Part shown: piece after piece, positions 24,873 to 33,624 of the stretch
How positions within the stretch are numbered: the stretch's first letter is position 1
Layout of the letters: each line of letters starts with the position of its first letter
Assembly (NCBI GenBank): GCA_028716385.1
Contig: JAQUPX010000003.1
Span: 186,001 to 250,000, forward strand
Direction of reading: 5' to 3'
DNA length: 64,000 nt
From: a bacterium
GTDB lineage: Bacteria; Hydrothermota; UBA3073; JACQXS01; JAQTXJ01
Notes under the pieces: model-generated
Database searches by the model: none
The model's input: the letters and a program-made list of their open reading frames with translations, nothing else
Told to the model about the DNA's origin: nothing
Translations under genes and position numbers: made by a program

Positions 24873-25793
24873 ATGAACAAAATTACACGAAGAGAATTTC
24901 TAAAATTAAGCGCAGGAATGTTAGCAGTTTCGTTAGTCCCCAAGTTTATATCCGGCGAAGAAAAGGACGAAAAAACAGGGCCAGTTATTGCCGTGGCTAC
25001 CGGCAATAAAACAAAACTCGTTAAACCCGCATTAGATTTAATTGGTGGAATTGGGGCTTTTATTAAACAAGGAGACCGCGTACTATTGAAACCTAATATT
25101 TCTTTTGCTTCAAACAGCGAATGGGGTGCAACTACAAGCGTTAATATTATAAAACAGATTACAGAATTATGTCTTTCCGCAGGTGCTTCAAAAATAATAA
25201 TACTTGATTATACCATTCAGAACGCGGAACTTTGCACAAAAAATACTTTCATAATGGACGCACAAATTGATAAAAAAGTTTCCGTCCTTACCCCGGATAA
25301 AGAAAGACAATTTGTTGAAGTTAATGTTCCGAATGGGCAAGAACTAAAGAAAGTAAAAATCTCACGCGAACTCCAAAAAGTAGATAAACTAATAAATATT
25401 CCAACCGCTAAATCACATTCTGCAACCGGCGTAAGCCTTGGGATTAAAAACCTTATGGGATTGGTGTGGGACAGAGCATATTTTCATAACGTCAATATTC
25501 ATCTCGCAGTTGCTGAACTTCTAAAAGTCATTAAACCTGATCTTACCATAGTTGATGCTACACGGGCGCTTACAAGCGGAGGGCCAGGAGGTCCCGGGAA
25601 AACAGTACTTCTCAATACTGTAATTGCCGGGATTGATCCTGTAGCGGTTGATTCTTATACGGTAGGAATAACTCCATGGTACGACAAGTCTTTCAGAGGT
25701 AAAGATGTAAAATACATCGTTGAAGCATCTAAACTCGGGTTTGGTGAAATTGAAACTGACAAAATGAACATAAGGAAAATAGACGTCGAATAA
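24873..25793 (+). CDS. Tat-exported DUF362 protein (no T9SS tail)
   Basis: 306 residues. RR signal TRREFLKLSAGMLAVSLVP, then a canonical DUF362 domain: RVLLKPNISFASNSEWGATT, IPTAKSHSATGVSLGIKNLM, IVDATRALTSGGPGGPG and IAGIDPVAVDSYTVGI. It is more typical of DUF362 than the two duplicated copies and presumably stays periplasmic or membrane-bound. It is followed after 52 bases by the polyferredoxin gene; DUF362 genes often neighbour iron-sulfur proteins. Confidence 0.88.
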   Translation: MNKITRREFLKLSAGMLAVSLVPKFISGEEKDEKTGPVIAVATGNKTKLVKPALDLIGGIGAFIKQGDRVLLKPNISFASNSEWGATTSVNIIKQITELCLSAGASKIIILDYTIQNAELCTKNTFIMDAQIDKKVSVLTPDKERQFVEVNVPNGQELKKVKISRELQKVDKLINIPTAKSHSATGVSLGIKNLMGLVWDRAYFHNVNIHLAVAELLKVIKPDLTIVDATRALTSGGPGGPGKTVLLNTVIAGIDPVAVDSYTVGITPWYDKSFRGKDVKYIVEASKLGFGEIETDKMNIRKIDVE

Positions 25794-25845
25794 ATCTATT
25801 TTCCTATCTATTAAAAACCGGAAAGTCATATTTTCAAAATAAAAA

Positions 25846-27324
25846 TTGTTTAGAAAACTTATTAAAAATAAAAGAATACCCAGATGGGGTATTCAACTTT
25901 TTTTCCTTTTTATATTTATATTGTGTTTTCTTCAAACCAAATATAGCTCAACACAAAACGTCCAGAACATATTCCTTAAATATGACCCGTTGGTCTTTAT
26001 TATTACGAGCATAGTCTCTCGCACTTTATTGATTTCTCTTTTATTTTCAGTTTCTTTTATTATCATTTCCTTGTTATTCGGAAGAATTTTTTGTGGATAT
26101 ATCTGCCCTCTTGGCACTTTTATAGATATTTTCGACCTTATTATACGTAAAAAAAACAAATCTTTCGGCAATTTATTGAAAAATACTAAATATTTTATTT
26201 TTCTTTTTCTTATCCTTAACAGTATATTCGGAATTTCACTCATTTACTTGTTTGATCCTATTGTAATTACCGAACGTTTTTTTAATCTGGCACTCTATCC
26301 TCTTCACAACCCTAATGATATATTTATTGGTTTAGTATCCTTCATCATAGTTTTAGCATTATCTTTCATAGGCACAAGATTCTGGTGCCGTAATTTTTGT
26401 CCGCTTGGTGGGTTGTTTGCTCTTTTATCAAAATTCTCATTATTCAAGTTTTCTTTTATAAAAGGCTGCCAAAAATGTAAAATCTGTAAAAATGTATGTC
26501 CTACAGGCGCCATAGATACTGAAAATTCATCAATTGATGCGGGAGAATGCATTTCTTGTTTCCAATGCCAGAACGAATGTAGCCCAGGTCTTATTAAATA
26601 CAAAAAAAGCTTATTTTCTTCTTCGTTCAACTTTGAAAGGAGAGCTTTTATGACATCCGTAGGCGCAAGCATAATTACTATTCCTCTTCTTAAATATATT
26701 TCTCCCAAAATATCTACAAGACTTATAAGACCTCCCGGGGCGATTCCCGAGTCGGATTTTCTAAAAACCTGTATCCGATGTGCAAAATGTATGAAGATAT
26801 GCCCAACTAAAGGGCTTCAACCAACCTTAATAGAAGCAGGTATTAATGGAATATTTACTCCAATGCTTGTTTCAAGAATAGGCGGCTGTGAAAAAAACTG
26901 CACCAGTTGTGGAAAGATATGCCCCACATCTGCGATAAGAAACCTTTCTTTAGAGGAAAAGACCTACGCAAAGATAGGAACTGCAATAATTAATGAGAAA
27001 AGGTGTATTGCATGGGCAGAACAAAAAACCTGTCTTATCTGTGATGAAGCATGCTCTTATAACGCAATAGATTCCGTTGCAAGAACAATTAATAACGTTT
27101 CCCTGCTTAGACCAACAGTAAGAGAAGACATTTGCATAGGCTGCGGAATTTGTGAATCAAGATGCCCTGTTAAAGGAGAGTCTGCAATCCAAGTATTCTC
27201 AACGGGAGAAGAAAGAAAAAAATATGGTTCTTATATTACAAAAGAAAAGCTTTTACTAAAAAGGCCGGAAAATACTTTTGAAAATAGTCCTGAAAATATT
27301 CCTTCAGGATTTATAACACAATAA
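25846..27324 (+). CDS. Fused NapH-NapG-type membrane polyferredoxin
   Basis: 492 residues from TTG 25846. Residues 1-190 are NapH/MauN-like with about four helices and two C-x3-C-P motifs (CGYICPLG at 83, CRNFCPLG at 181). Two [4Fe-4S] clusters follow (C208/211/214/218 and C235/238/241/245). At 264 an internal ERRAFMTSVG plus hydrophobic segment looks like the Tat signal that begins NapG, and the C-terminal part carries four more clusters (C309-319, C348-359, C387-403, C430-440). So six clusters in all. Polyferredoxins with an internal twin-arginine segment are known as joint Sec/Tat substrates. Likely an inner-membrane electron conduit from quinol or cytoplasm toward exported partners; the partner is unknown, and no NapA, NosZ or cytochrome is nearby. 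Confidence 0.88.
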   Translation: MFRKLIKNKRIPRWGIQLFFLFIFILCFLQTKYSSTQNVQNIFLKYDPLVFIITSIVSRTLLISLLFSVSFIIISLLFGRIFCGYICPLGTFIDIFDLIIRKKNKSFGNLLKNTKYFIFLFLILNSIFGISLIYLFDPIVITERFFNLALYPLHNPNDIFIGLVSFIIVLALSFIGTRFWCRNFCPLGGLFALLSKFSLFKFSFIKGCQKCKICKNVCPTGAIDTENSSIDAGECISCFQCQNECSPGLIKYKKSLFSSSFNFERRAFMTSVGASIITIPLLKYISPKISTRLIRPPGAIPESDFLKTCIRCAKCMKICPTKGLQPTLIEAGINGIFTPMLVSRIGGCEKNCTSCGKICPTSAIRNLSLEEKTYAKIGTAIINEKRCIAWAEQKTCLICDEACSYNAIDSVARTINNVSLLRPTVREDICIGCGICESRCPVKGESAIQVFSTGEERKKYGSYITKEKLLLKRPENTFENSPENIPSGFITQ

Positions 27325-27326
27325 CC

Positions 27327-30300
27327 TTGAACGCTATTTTAATTTTATTAATTTTTAATTTGACAGGCAAAACGATTTGCGGGCACCCAATATTCTTTGA
27401 CGGCAGCCAAGAAGCATCTATATCTAACTTTCTGTTCATATCTACACCATATGGAATCTATACTTTTGACCAGAACGCAGAAACATGGGGGAACATCAAT
27501 AGTTCAAGCGGTATACCGGACAACAGGATTAAAGTAATCGGCTATGATGAGGGAATTTTATGGGTAGCTACCGAAAATGGTATAGCTTCTGCAGATATTA
27601 AAATAAACGATTGGCGTACTTATGACACACTTTCAAAAATTAAAACTATAGATTTTGACGAGGAATACGTATGGCTAGGCAGTGACTCGGGGCTCCAAAA
27701 ATTCAACAAATACAAGGAAAAAATAGAACCCGTGTTAAGCTTAAAAATAAACGACATGCTAATGCAGGATAATTATATCTGGCTTGCTACCCCCAATGGA
27801 ATTCTGAAATATAATCTTAAATTTGAAAAAACAGAAGAAATTCCCCTAAATTCAAAGTATAATTATAGTTTTATAATCAACACTCCAAGTAAAACATGGT
27901 TTATTTCTGATAAATCTTTCGTTTCTTATACAAAAGAAATTGAAAAGTGGTCTAACTATACCTCCTTTCAAATTCTGGATTATGATAATATAAACGATTC
28001 CGTATTTGCTTTAACAAATAACAATAAAATTTATTTATATGATCCTCATTCCGACAACTGGGCTGAATTCAGAGACATTGAAATCTACGACAAAATTAAC
28101 GGCATATGCATTGGCGGGGGAACACTTTTACTTGCTACAAACAAAGGATTGGTTATTTATGATATAATTAAAAAGCAAAAAACCTTTTATAACCATATGA
28201 ATGGACTTTTAACAGACTCCATTATTGACTGCTATCAGAAAGATAAATTTATTTTTGCAGTTACTTCCCATAGTATTGAATTTTTAAATATCGATAAACA
28301 GGAATGGCAGGTAAAGGAACTAATTCCTCCACGTAAATCAAGAGAAAAGCTTTTTTACGTTGATGAAGCCGGTGGACACTTGAAAATGATAAAAAACCTT
28401 GATACAAAACTTCAGGGAATGGCTTATTATACAACAGGCTCATCTAGCCAGGATACAAACATTGATATGCAGATTATTGCCCAGGACAAAAACAACCGTA
28501 GTCTTTCTCTTTATTACAACAATACCGATAAGTCTCAAGTAATTTATGGATTCGGATACAGAGGAACAAACCGGGATATCCTTTATAAAACAGACCTTGG
28601 ATTCCTGAAAACAGAGTATAATGAATTTAATCTACTCCCACAATTTTCAACTTACGGGGGAAGCATAAAAACTCGTCCTTCTTCCATCTATATGGATATA
28701 CAGGCGGGACAGATAAAATCAAGTTTTAGAAACGATTTCTTTACGGGTAGATCAGTTCAAAAAAAGCTTATCCTGAACGATAACTTTTATTTAAAAAATA
28801 CTTTCTATTCCATAGATACCATACTTTTACCCGTAACCAAAAGTTTTGACACTATATTTGTTGATGACCATAATTCTTTTAACGATGTAACTAAAACAAG
28901 AAAAAATTTCACAATAGGTGGAATTACAGGGAATTTCGACCCTTTAATAAATAATATTGACTATTTTATTGATTATAAAAAAGGTATTATTCACTTCATA
29001 GCTTCCAAAAATACTACCGACAACATCGTTATTCTCCTGGGTACCAAGGAAATTACAATACAATCGGATAGCATAAAAAATCATATGATGGAAAATGTTT
29101 ATTTTCTGGGACCTAATATAATACCTAATTCACTGACTTTAGAAATTACAGATACGACAGGGAACAGTTATTCTCTGCATTCCTTCGGTATAGATAGGGA
29201 TAATGATAATAAAATAGATCCTGAGTTTATAAATCTTGACCTTGGCTTCCTTATATTTCCACAAAAAAGACCTTTCCCTGATGAAACATATACCAACGGG
29301 GTTCACACTTATAGTATGGCTATAAACTTTTCTTCTAATTCCAATTTCTATTATCTATCTTACAAGCCAATAGTAATCGGGAGTGAACATATATACGTTG
29401 ACAACACCCCTCAAACTAGAGGCACCGATTATATCGTTGACTACACCTCCGGAACTTTGCTGTTCCTTAAAGAAGGCGTTATTTCTGATTTCAGCAAAAT
29501 ACAGGTTCAATATTCTTCCGTTGAAAGAGAAAAAGAAGACATGTTTTATTCCGTTCAACCATCCATAAATTTCGGGGAAAATTCAGAAATAACGCCCGCA
29601 GTAATGTCTTTTAACAACGAAAACATTTTTTCATTGTCAGGATTAATTCAATCCAAAGGTGGAGAGAAAAAAAGAATAAAAGTAGTCCCCCAAGTTGCCG
29701 TAAAAAATATGGATTATGCTTGCTCTTACGATATGATCGCAGCTTATAATATGCTCGGGATAAATGCCAATTATACTATATACTCCAGAGACTTTAATGA
29801 TTTTGGAAAAGCAGAAAGGCTTTACGGGAAGTTAAAAGAAAGTTACAGTATAGCAGGGAATATAGAACCTATTCATTTTTTACACCTGGATGTTGATGCA
29901 AAAAAAGAGAACCAGATAGATTCCTTGGAAAACACCAGCATATCTGAAAATATGTCAGGCAAGCTATCTTATACCAATCCTGTTATGCCCCAGACTTACA
30001 TATCTCTCAGCAAAGGAAACTTACCGGATATTAACGAACTTTTATTAAAGGCAGGTAGCAATTATGAATTTGAAAAGTTCAGCTCAAAAGTTAAGTTAAA
30101 TACAACACTTAATAACGGGATTATAGAACTAAATGCAGACTCGGAAAAAACTTTCAATGAATATATGGTAAATACCACACTCTCTTTCCCTTTCAAAATA
30201 AATAACGACCTCTTATTAAAATTCAACAACTATTATACTAATGGGAGAAATGATAAAAAAGGGAATGAAATTCGGACAGCCTTTAATATTGATGTTATAC

Positions 30301-31145
30301 CCGGAATATATTATACCGGGAACTATAATAATGAAAGACTTAATTATATGTTTATAGAGACAAAAGATATATCCTGGACCCAGAATTTTTATAATAACTT
30401 AAACATAGCTCCCGGAATCTGGTATTCACCATTAAGTATTTTTAATTGCTCTTTTAATAGTGGGAAAAGTCTTTTGGAATATATAGAAAATACTTCTGCT
30501 AATTATAACATTCCTTTATTAACATTATCTCCTGTTTCAGACTTACAAATTTCAAGAATAACGGAAGTAACCAGCTATTCTATTACTCCACAATTTACGC
30601 CAACTGTTGAACTATTGTTATGGGGAAAACATACTGTAAATACAAGTGGATTATCTTATTATAGCTTGCCCAATTTAAAAACATCAACAACCGATGAGCT
30701 AAGAGCAGAATGGAACACTAAAAAAATAGGACTACTTATACTTTCAGGGAGAAAAGATATTATTAAGACTTACCCTATTAATAAAGCCTATGTTTTTTAT
30801 TCTGAATGGAATCACCCGTGGAACCCGATATATAGGACTAAATTAACGTTCAATTACACCACTTCTGAAAATAAATATAACGAATCCGTCATTCCTTACT
30901 CAGAAATAAAATTAAATTACGATAATGTTTTAAGGTTTGGGATTAATTATTTTGATATATATCTCGGCGGACTTAAAGAAAATAGTTATAGTACACCCGG
31001 TTCTTCTTATGCTCTTACTCCCGGTTGTGGAACTAACTTAACGCTTTTCAAGTTTCTCTTAATCCGGTTTAATTATGAAACCACTTTTAAAACCAATACT
31101 GCCTCAACACAAAACTGGTCACTCAAAGTAACAGGTCAATTTTAG
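27327..31145 (+). CDS. Giant surface protein: beta-propeller plus outer-membrane barrel-like region
   Basis: 1272 residues from TTG 27327, two bases after the polyferredoxin gene, with a signal-like N-terminus (AILILLIFNLTG). Residues about 25-330 are WD/regulator-propeller-like repeats (LWVATENGIASAD, VWLGSDSGLQKF, IWLATPNGILKY, LLLATNKGLVIYD). The middle holds repeats of the type FIDYKKGIIHFI and YIVDYTSGTLLFL, as in large barrel proteins such as SprA. The last 600 residues are rich in alternating aromatic strands and end LKVTGQF, with an aromatic last residue as in outer-membrane barrels. No T9SS tail. Function not recognised; translational coupling suggests it works with the polyferredoxin/DUF362 cluster. 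Confidence 0.7.
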   Translation: MNAILILLIFNLTGKTICGHPIFFDGSQEASISNFLFISTPYGIYTFDQNAETWGNINSSSGIPDNRIKVIGYDEGILWVATENGIASADIKINDWRTYDTLSKIKTIDFDEEYVWLGSDSGLQKFNKYKEKIEPVLSLKINDMLMQDNYIWLATPNGILKYNLKFEKTEEIPLNSKYNYSFIINTPSKTWFISDKSFVSYTKEIEKWSNYTSFQILDYDNINDSVFALTNNNKIYLYDPHSDNWAEFRDIEIYDKINGICIGGGTLLLATNKGLVIYDIIKKQKTFYNHMNGLLTDSIIDCYQKDKFIFAVTSHSIEFLNIDKQEWQVKELIPPRKSREKLFYVDEAGGHLKMIKNLDTKLQGMAYYTTGSSSQDTNIDMQIIAQDKNNRSLSLYYNNTDKSQVIYGFGYRGTNRDILYKTDLGFLKTEYNEFNLLPQFSTYGGSIKTRPSSIYMDIQAGQIKSSFRNDFFTGRSVQKKLILNDNFYLKNTFYSIDTILLPVTKSFDTIFVDDHNSFNDVTKTRKNFTIGGITGNFDPLINNIDYFIDYKKGIIHFIASKNTTDNIVILLGTKEITIQSDSIKNHMMENVYFLGPNIIPNSLTLEITDTTGNSYSLHSFGIDRDNDNKIDPEFINLDLGFLIFPQKRPFPDETYTNGVHTYSMAINFSSNSNFYYLSYKPIVIGSEHIYVDNTPQTRGTDYIVDYTSGTLLFLKEGVISDFSKIQVQYSSVEREKEDMFYSVQPSINFGENSEITPAVMSFNNENIFSLSGLIQSKGGEKKRIKVVPQVAVKNMDYACSYDMIAAYNMLGINANYTIYSRDFNDFGKAERLYGKLKESYSIAGNIEPIHFLHLDVDAKKENQIDSLENTSISENMSGKLSYTNPVMPQTYISLSKGNLPDINELLLKAGSNYEFEKFSSKVKLNTTLNNGIIELNADSEKTFNEYMVNTTLSFPFKINNDLLLKFNNYYTNGRNDKKGNEIRTAFNIDVIPGIYYTGNYNNERLNYMFIETKDISWTQNFYNNLNIAPGIWYSPLSIFNCSFNSGKSLLEYIENTSANYNIPLLTLSPVSDLQISRITEVTSYSITPQFTPTVELLLWGKHTVNTSGLSYYSLPNLKTSTTDELRAEWNTKKIGLLILSGRKDIIKTYPINKAYVFYSEWNHPWNPIYRTKLTFNYTTSENKYNESVIPYSEIKLNYDNVLRFGINYFDIYLGGLKENSYSTPGSSYALTPGCGTNLTLFKFLLIRFNYETTFKTNTASTQNWSLKVTGQF

Positions 31146-31309
31146 TACCCCACTTTACTTACTTGCTTTTAGTAAACAGTTTATATAATTTAAATTGGTA
31201 CTAATTTATACTAAAACGCTAGTTAAAATAATCCCTCTGAGGTAGAATTATATGCAATTACTAGTATAATCCCAAGTAAGCTAACCAAACAACAGTTAGC
31301 AACTTGGTA
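31146..31309. other. Intergenic region between convergent genes with a 12-bp interrupted stem
   Basis: CCAAGT/GCTAAC (31272-31285) pairs with GTTAGC/ACTTGG (31295-31307) with a small bulge and a 9-nt loop, immediately past the hppA stop on the minus strand. No T-run follows on either strand, so it is at best a 3'-end stabilising hairpin. Nothing else is visible here. Confidence 0.4.
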
Positions 31310-33460
31310 TTATATAAACAACGGTGCCAGCACAAGCGTAATCGTTGCAAGCAATTTTATAAGCACATGTAAAGAAGGTCCCGCAGTGTCTTTACAAGGG
31401 TCACCTACCGTATCACCAACAACCGCGGCTTTATGAGCATCCGAGCCTTTGCCACCAAAATTTCCAAGTTCTATATATTTTTTCGCATTATCCCACGCGC
31501 CACCACCATTATTTAGAAATAACGCCAAAATTATTCCGACAATAGTTCCTACCATAAGAAATGCTGCAACGGTTTCAGCTCCAACACCAAACAGTTTAAA
31601 TATAACGCCAACCGCAATAGGAAAGAGTATTGGCAACAAACCCGGAACTATCATTTCTTTTAATGCGCCTTTTGTTACTATATCAACAGTCCTGCCGTAA
31701 TCCGGTTTTTCTGTCCCTGCTAAAATACCCGGTTTCTCTTTGAATTGCGCTCTAACATCATTTATAACATAATACGCAGCTTTACCGACTGCTTTAATTG
31801 CAAAACTTGCGAACAAGAATACAAGCATCGCCCCCAAAAGCGCCCCAACAAATACCTCCGGTTTCGCTATATCAACACTTATAAGATTAAGTCCATAATT
31901 TTTCACTTCATCAAGGTATGCGCTAAACAAAAGAAATGCAGCGAGAGCCGCTGAACCTATTGCATATCCTTTAGTAAGAGCTTTTGTAGTATTTCCCATT
32001 GCATCAAGTCTATCTATTTTTTCCCTTATTTCTTTTGGTTGTTGACTCATTTCTACTATACCACCTGCATTATCAACGATAGGGCCAAAAGTATCCATAG
32101 CAAGTATATATGCTGCAGTTGCAAGCATACCCATAGTAGCAACCGCAGTTCCAAATAATCCAGCATCTACAAGTCCTGAAGTTTTTCCAAGATAATACGA
32201 TCCGAGTATTGCCGCAGAAATAACAATCACAGGCAAAGTAGCACATTCAAAAGCCACACCTAATCCCGCGATTATATTTGTTGCAGGCCCCGTCTGGCTA
32301 GCTTTCGCTATTGATAAAGTAGGCCTATATTTATATTCCGTATAATATTGTGTAATATATACAAAAAATATTGAAGTTACGACTCCTATAATTCCGCAGG
32401 CAAAGAAATGCAACCATGCATTCGGCGCAGTATCACTATTCAACAACCACCTGGTTGCAATACCAAAACCTATCATAGCAAGAACAACCGCAAAATAATA
32501 TCCCCTGTTCAATGATTTCATAGGGTCTTCATTATTTTTGACTTTAACCGAAAGTATTCCTATTATTGACGCTATAATTCCAAACGCACGCGCAACAAGA
32601 GGAAACATCATAACTCCCAGAATCCATACAGGAGAAGCTCCCGGCACTTTTAACGCCATCGCTGCACCAAGTATCATCGCCCCAATGTTTTCAGCCGCAG
32701 TAGATTCAAATAAATCCGCACCTCTACCGGCACAATCGCCTACATTATCACCCACAAGGTCAGCTATAACCGCAGGATTCCTTGGGTCATCTTCAGGAAT
32801 ACCGGCTTCAACTTTTCCTACAAGGTCAGCGCCAACATCAGCCGCTTTCGTATAAATTCCACCGCCAAGTTGGGCAAATAGAGCAACAAATGAAGCTCCA
32901 AAAGCAAACCCAACTATAACAAACGGAATTTTTGTAGGCTCAACTCCTCCCACATATTGCACAAGCGCATAAAGCCCGCTGACGCCAAGCAAACTCATAG
33001 CAACAACCATCAATCCCGATACTGCTCCACCCCTTAATGCGATTTGTAATGCCTCGTTAACACCTTTTACAGCTCCTGCCGCAGAACGAATATTGCTTCT
33101 TATACTTATCCACATTCCTATATATCCGGAAACTAAAGAACATATAGCGCCGAGAACAAAAGAAAACGTTATCCAGAAAGCAAGTCCGATTGAAGTTCCA
33201 ACCGGGTCAAAATCCCTGTGTACCCGTATAAAACCATACCCAACAAACAATATTACAGCAAATATAATGGTAAGTATAATAATAGTCTTAAATTGACGCC
33301 GCAAAAAGGCCTCTGCTCCTTCTTTTATGGCATTCGAAATCTTCTGCATTGCTTCATCACCAACACCTTTTTTAAGAACCCATCTGGCAAGAAAGTAAGC
33401 AGTAATAAGTCCTATAATACTAATACCCATTACCAAACTCAATAAAAAAAATTCTTCCAT
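31310..33460 (-). CDS. hppA: Membrane pyrophosphatase, K+-independent H+-pumping type
   Basis: 716 residues with some 16 membrane helices. Catalytic loops are intact: IYTKAADVGADLVGKVEAG (about 202-220), EDDPRNPAVIADLVGDNVGD (223-242) and near the C-terminus VVGDTVGDPCKDTAGPS. The determinant motif reads GNTTKA (489-494) with Lys where K+-dependent enzymes have Ala, which marks the K+-independent proton-pumping class. It couples PPi hydrolysis to ion export across the inner membrane and can save ATP in energy-limited cells. AGGGGG site five bases before the ATG; monocistronic between convergent and divergent neighbours. Confidence 0.97.
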   Translation of the reverse strand: MEEFFLLSLVMGISIIGLITAYFLARWVLKKGVGDEAMQKISNAIKEGAEAFLRRQFKTIIILTIIFAVILFVGYGFIRVHRDFDPVGTSIGLAFWITFSFVLGAICSLVSGYIGMWISIRSNIRSAAGAVKGVNEALQIALRGGAVSGLMVVAMSLLGVSGLYALVQYVGGVEPTKIPFVIVGFAFGASFVALFAQLGGGIYTKAADVGADLVGKVEAGIPEDDPRNPAVIADLVGDNVGDCAGRGADLFESTAAENIGAMILGAAMALKVPGASPVWILGVMMFPLVARAFGIIASIIGILSVKVKNNEDPMKSLNRGYYFAVVLAMIGFGIATRWLLNSDTAPNAWLHFFACGIIGVVTSIFFVYITQYYTEYKYRPTLSIAKASQTGPATNIIAGLGVAFECATLPVIVISAAILGSYYLGKTSGLVDAGLFGTAVATMGMLATAAYILAMDTFGPIVDNAGGIVEMSQQPKEIREKIDRLDAMGNTTKALTKGYAIGSAALAAFLLFSAYLDEVKNYGLNLISVDIAKPEVFVGALLGAMLVFLFASFAIKAVGKAAYYVINDVRAQFKEKPGILAGTEKPDYGRTVDIVTKGALKEMIVPGLLPILFPIAVGVIFKLFGVGAETVAAFLMVGTIVGIILALFLNNGGGAWDNAKKYIELGNFGGKGSDAHKAAVVGDTVGDPCKDTAGPSLHVLIKLLATITLVLAPLFI

Positions 33461-33551
33461 TTTTCCCCCTAACTAAAAACTAACTCCCCTTAAATTACTA
33501 TTATTTGTTTTATCCTTGCATCTTTCTCATTTCTTGAATATTAATGAATAT

Positions 33552-33579
33552 AAACTATATTTATCTGGCCAAAAGTCAA
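33552..33579 (-). promoter_or_regulatory. Promoter of hppA (leadered)
   Basis: TTGACT (33579-33574), 16-nt spacer, TAGTTT (33557-33552) on the minus strand. A leader of about 85 nt with an AGGGGG ribosome site follows, unlike the leaderless promoter for the divergent thiamine gene next to it. Confidence 0.5.
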
Positions 33580-33586
33580 TAAAAAA

Positions 33587-33615
33587 TTGACAATAAGCAA
33601 GGATTCGCTTACTTT
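33587..33615 (+). promoter_or_regulatory. Promoter of the thiD2-thiE fusion gene (leaderless type)
   Basis: TTGACA (33587-33592), 17-nt spacer, TACTTT (33610-33615), then nine bases to the ATG at 33625. No THI-box (TPP riboswitch) fits in this gap, so thiamine control would have to be of another kind. Confidence 0.6.
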
Positions 33616-33624
33616 TAGAATTTA

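Noticed and set aside
31272-31307. Stem-loop past hppA as a terminator
   Set aside because: Stem is interrupted and no T-run follows on either strand.
33541-33624. TPP riboswitch before the thiamine gene
   Set aside because: Too little space before the start codon and no THI-box core seen.
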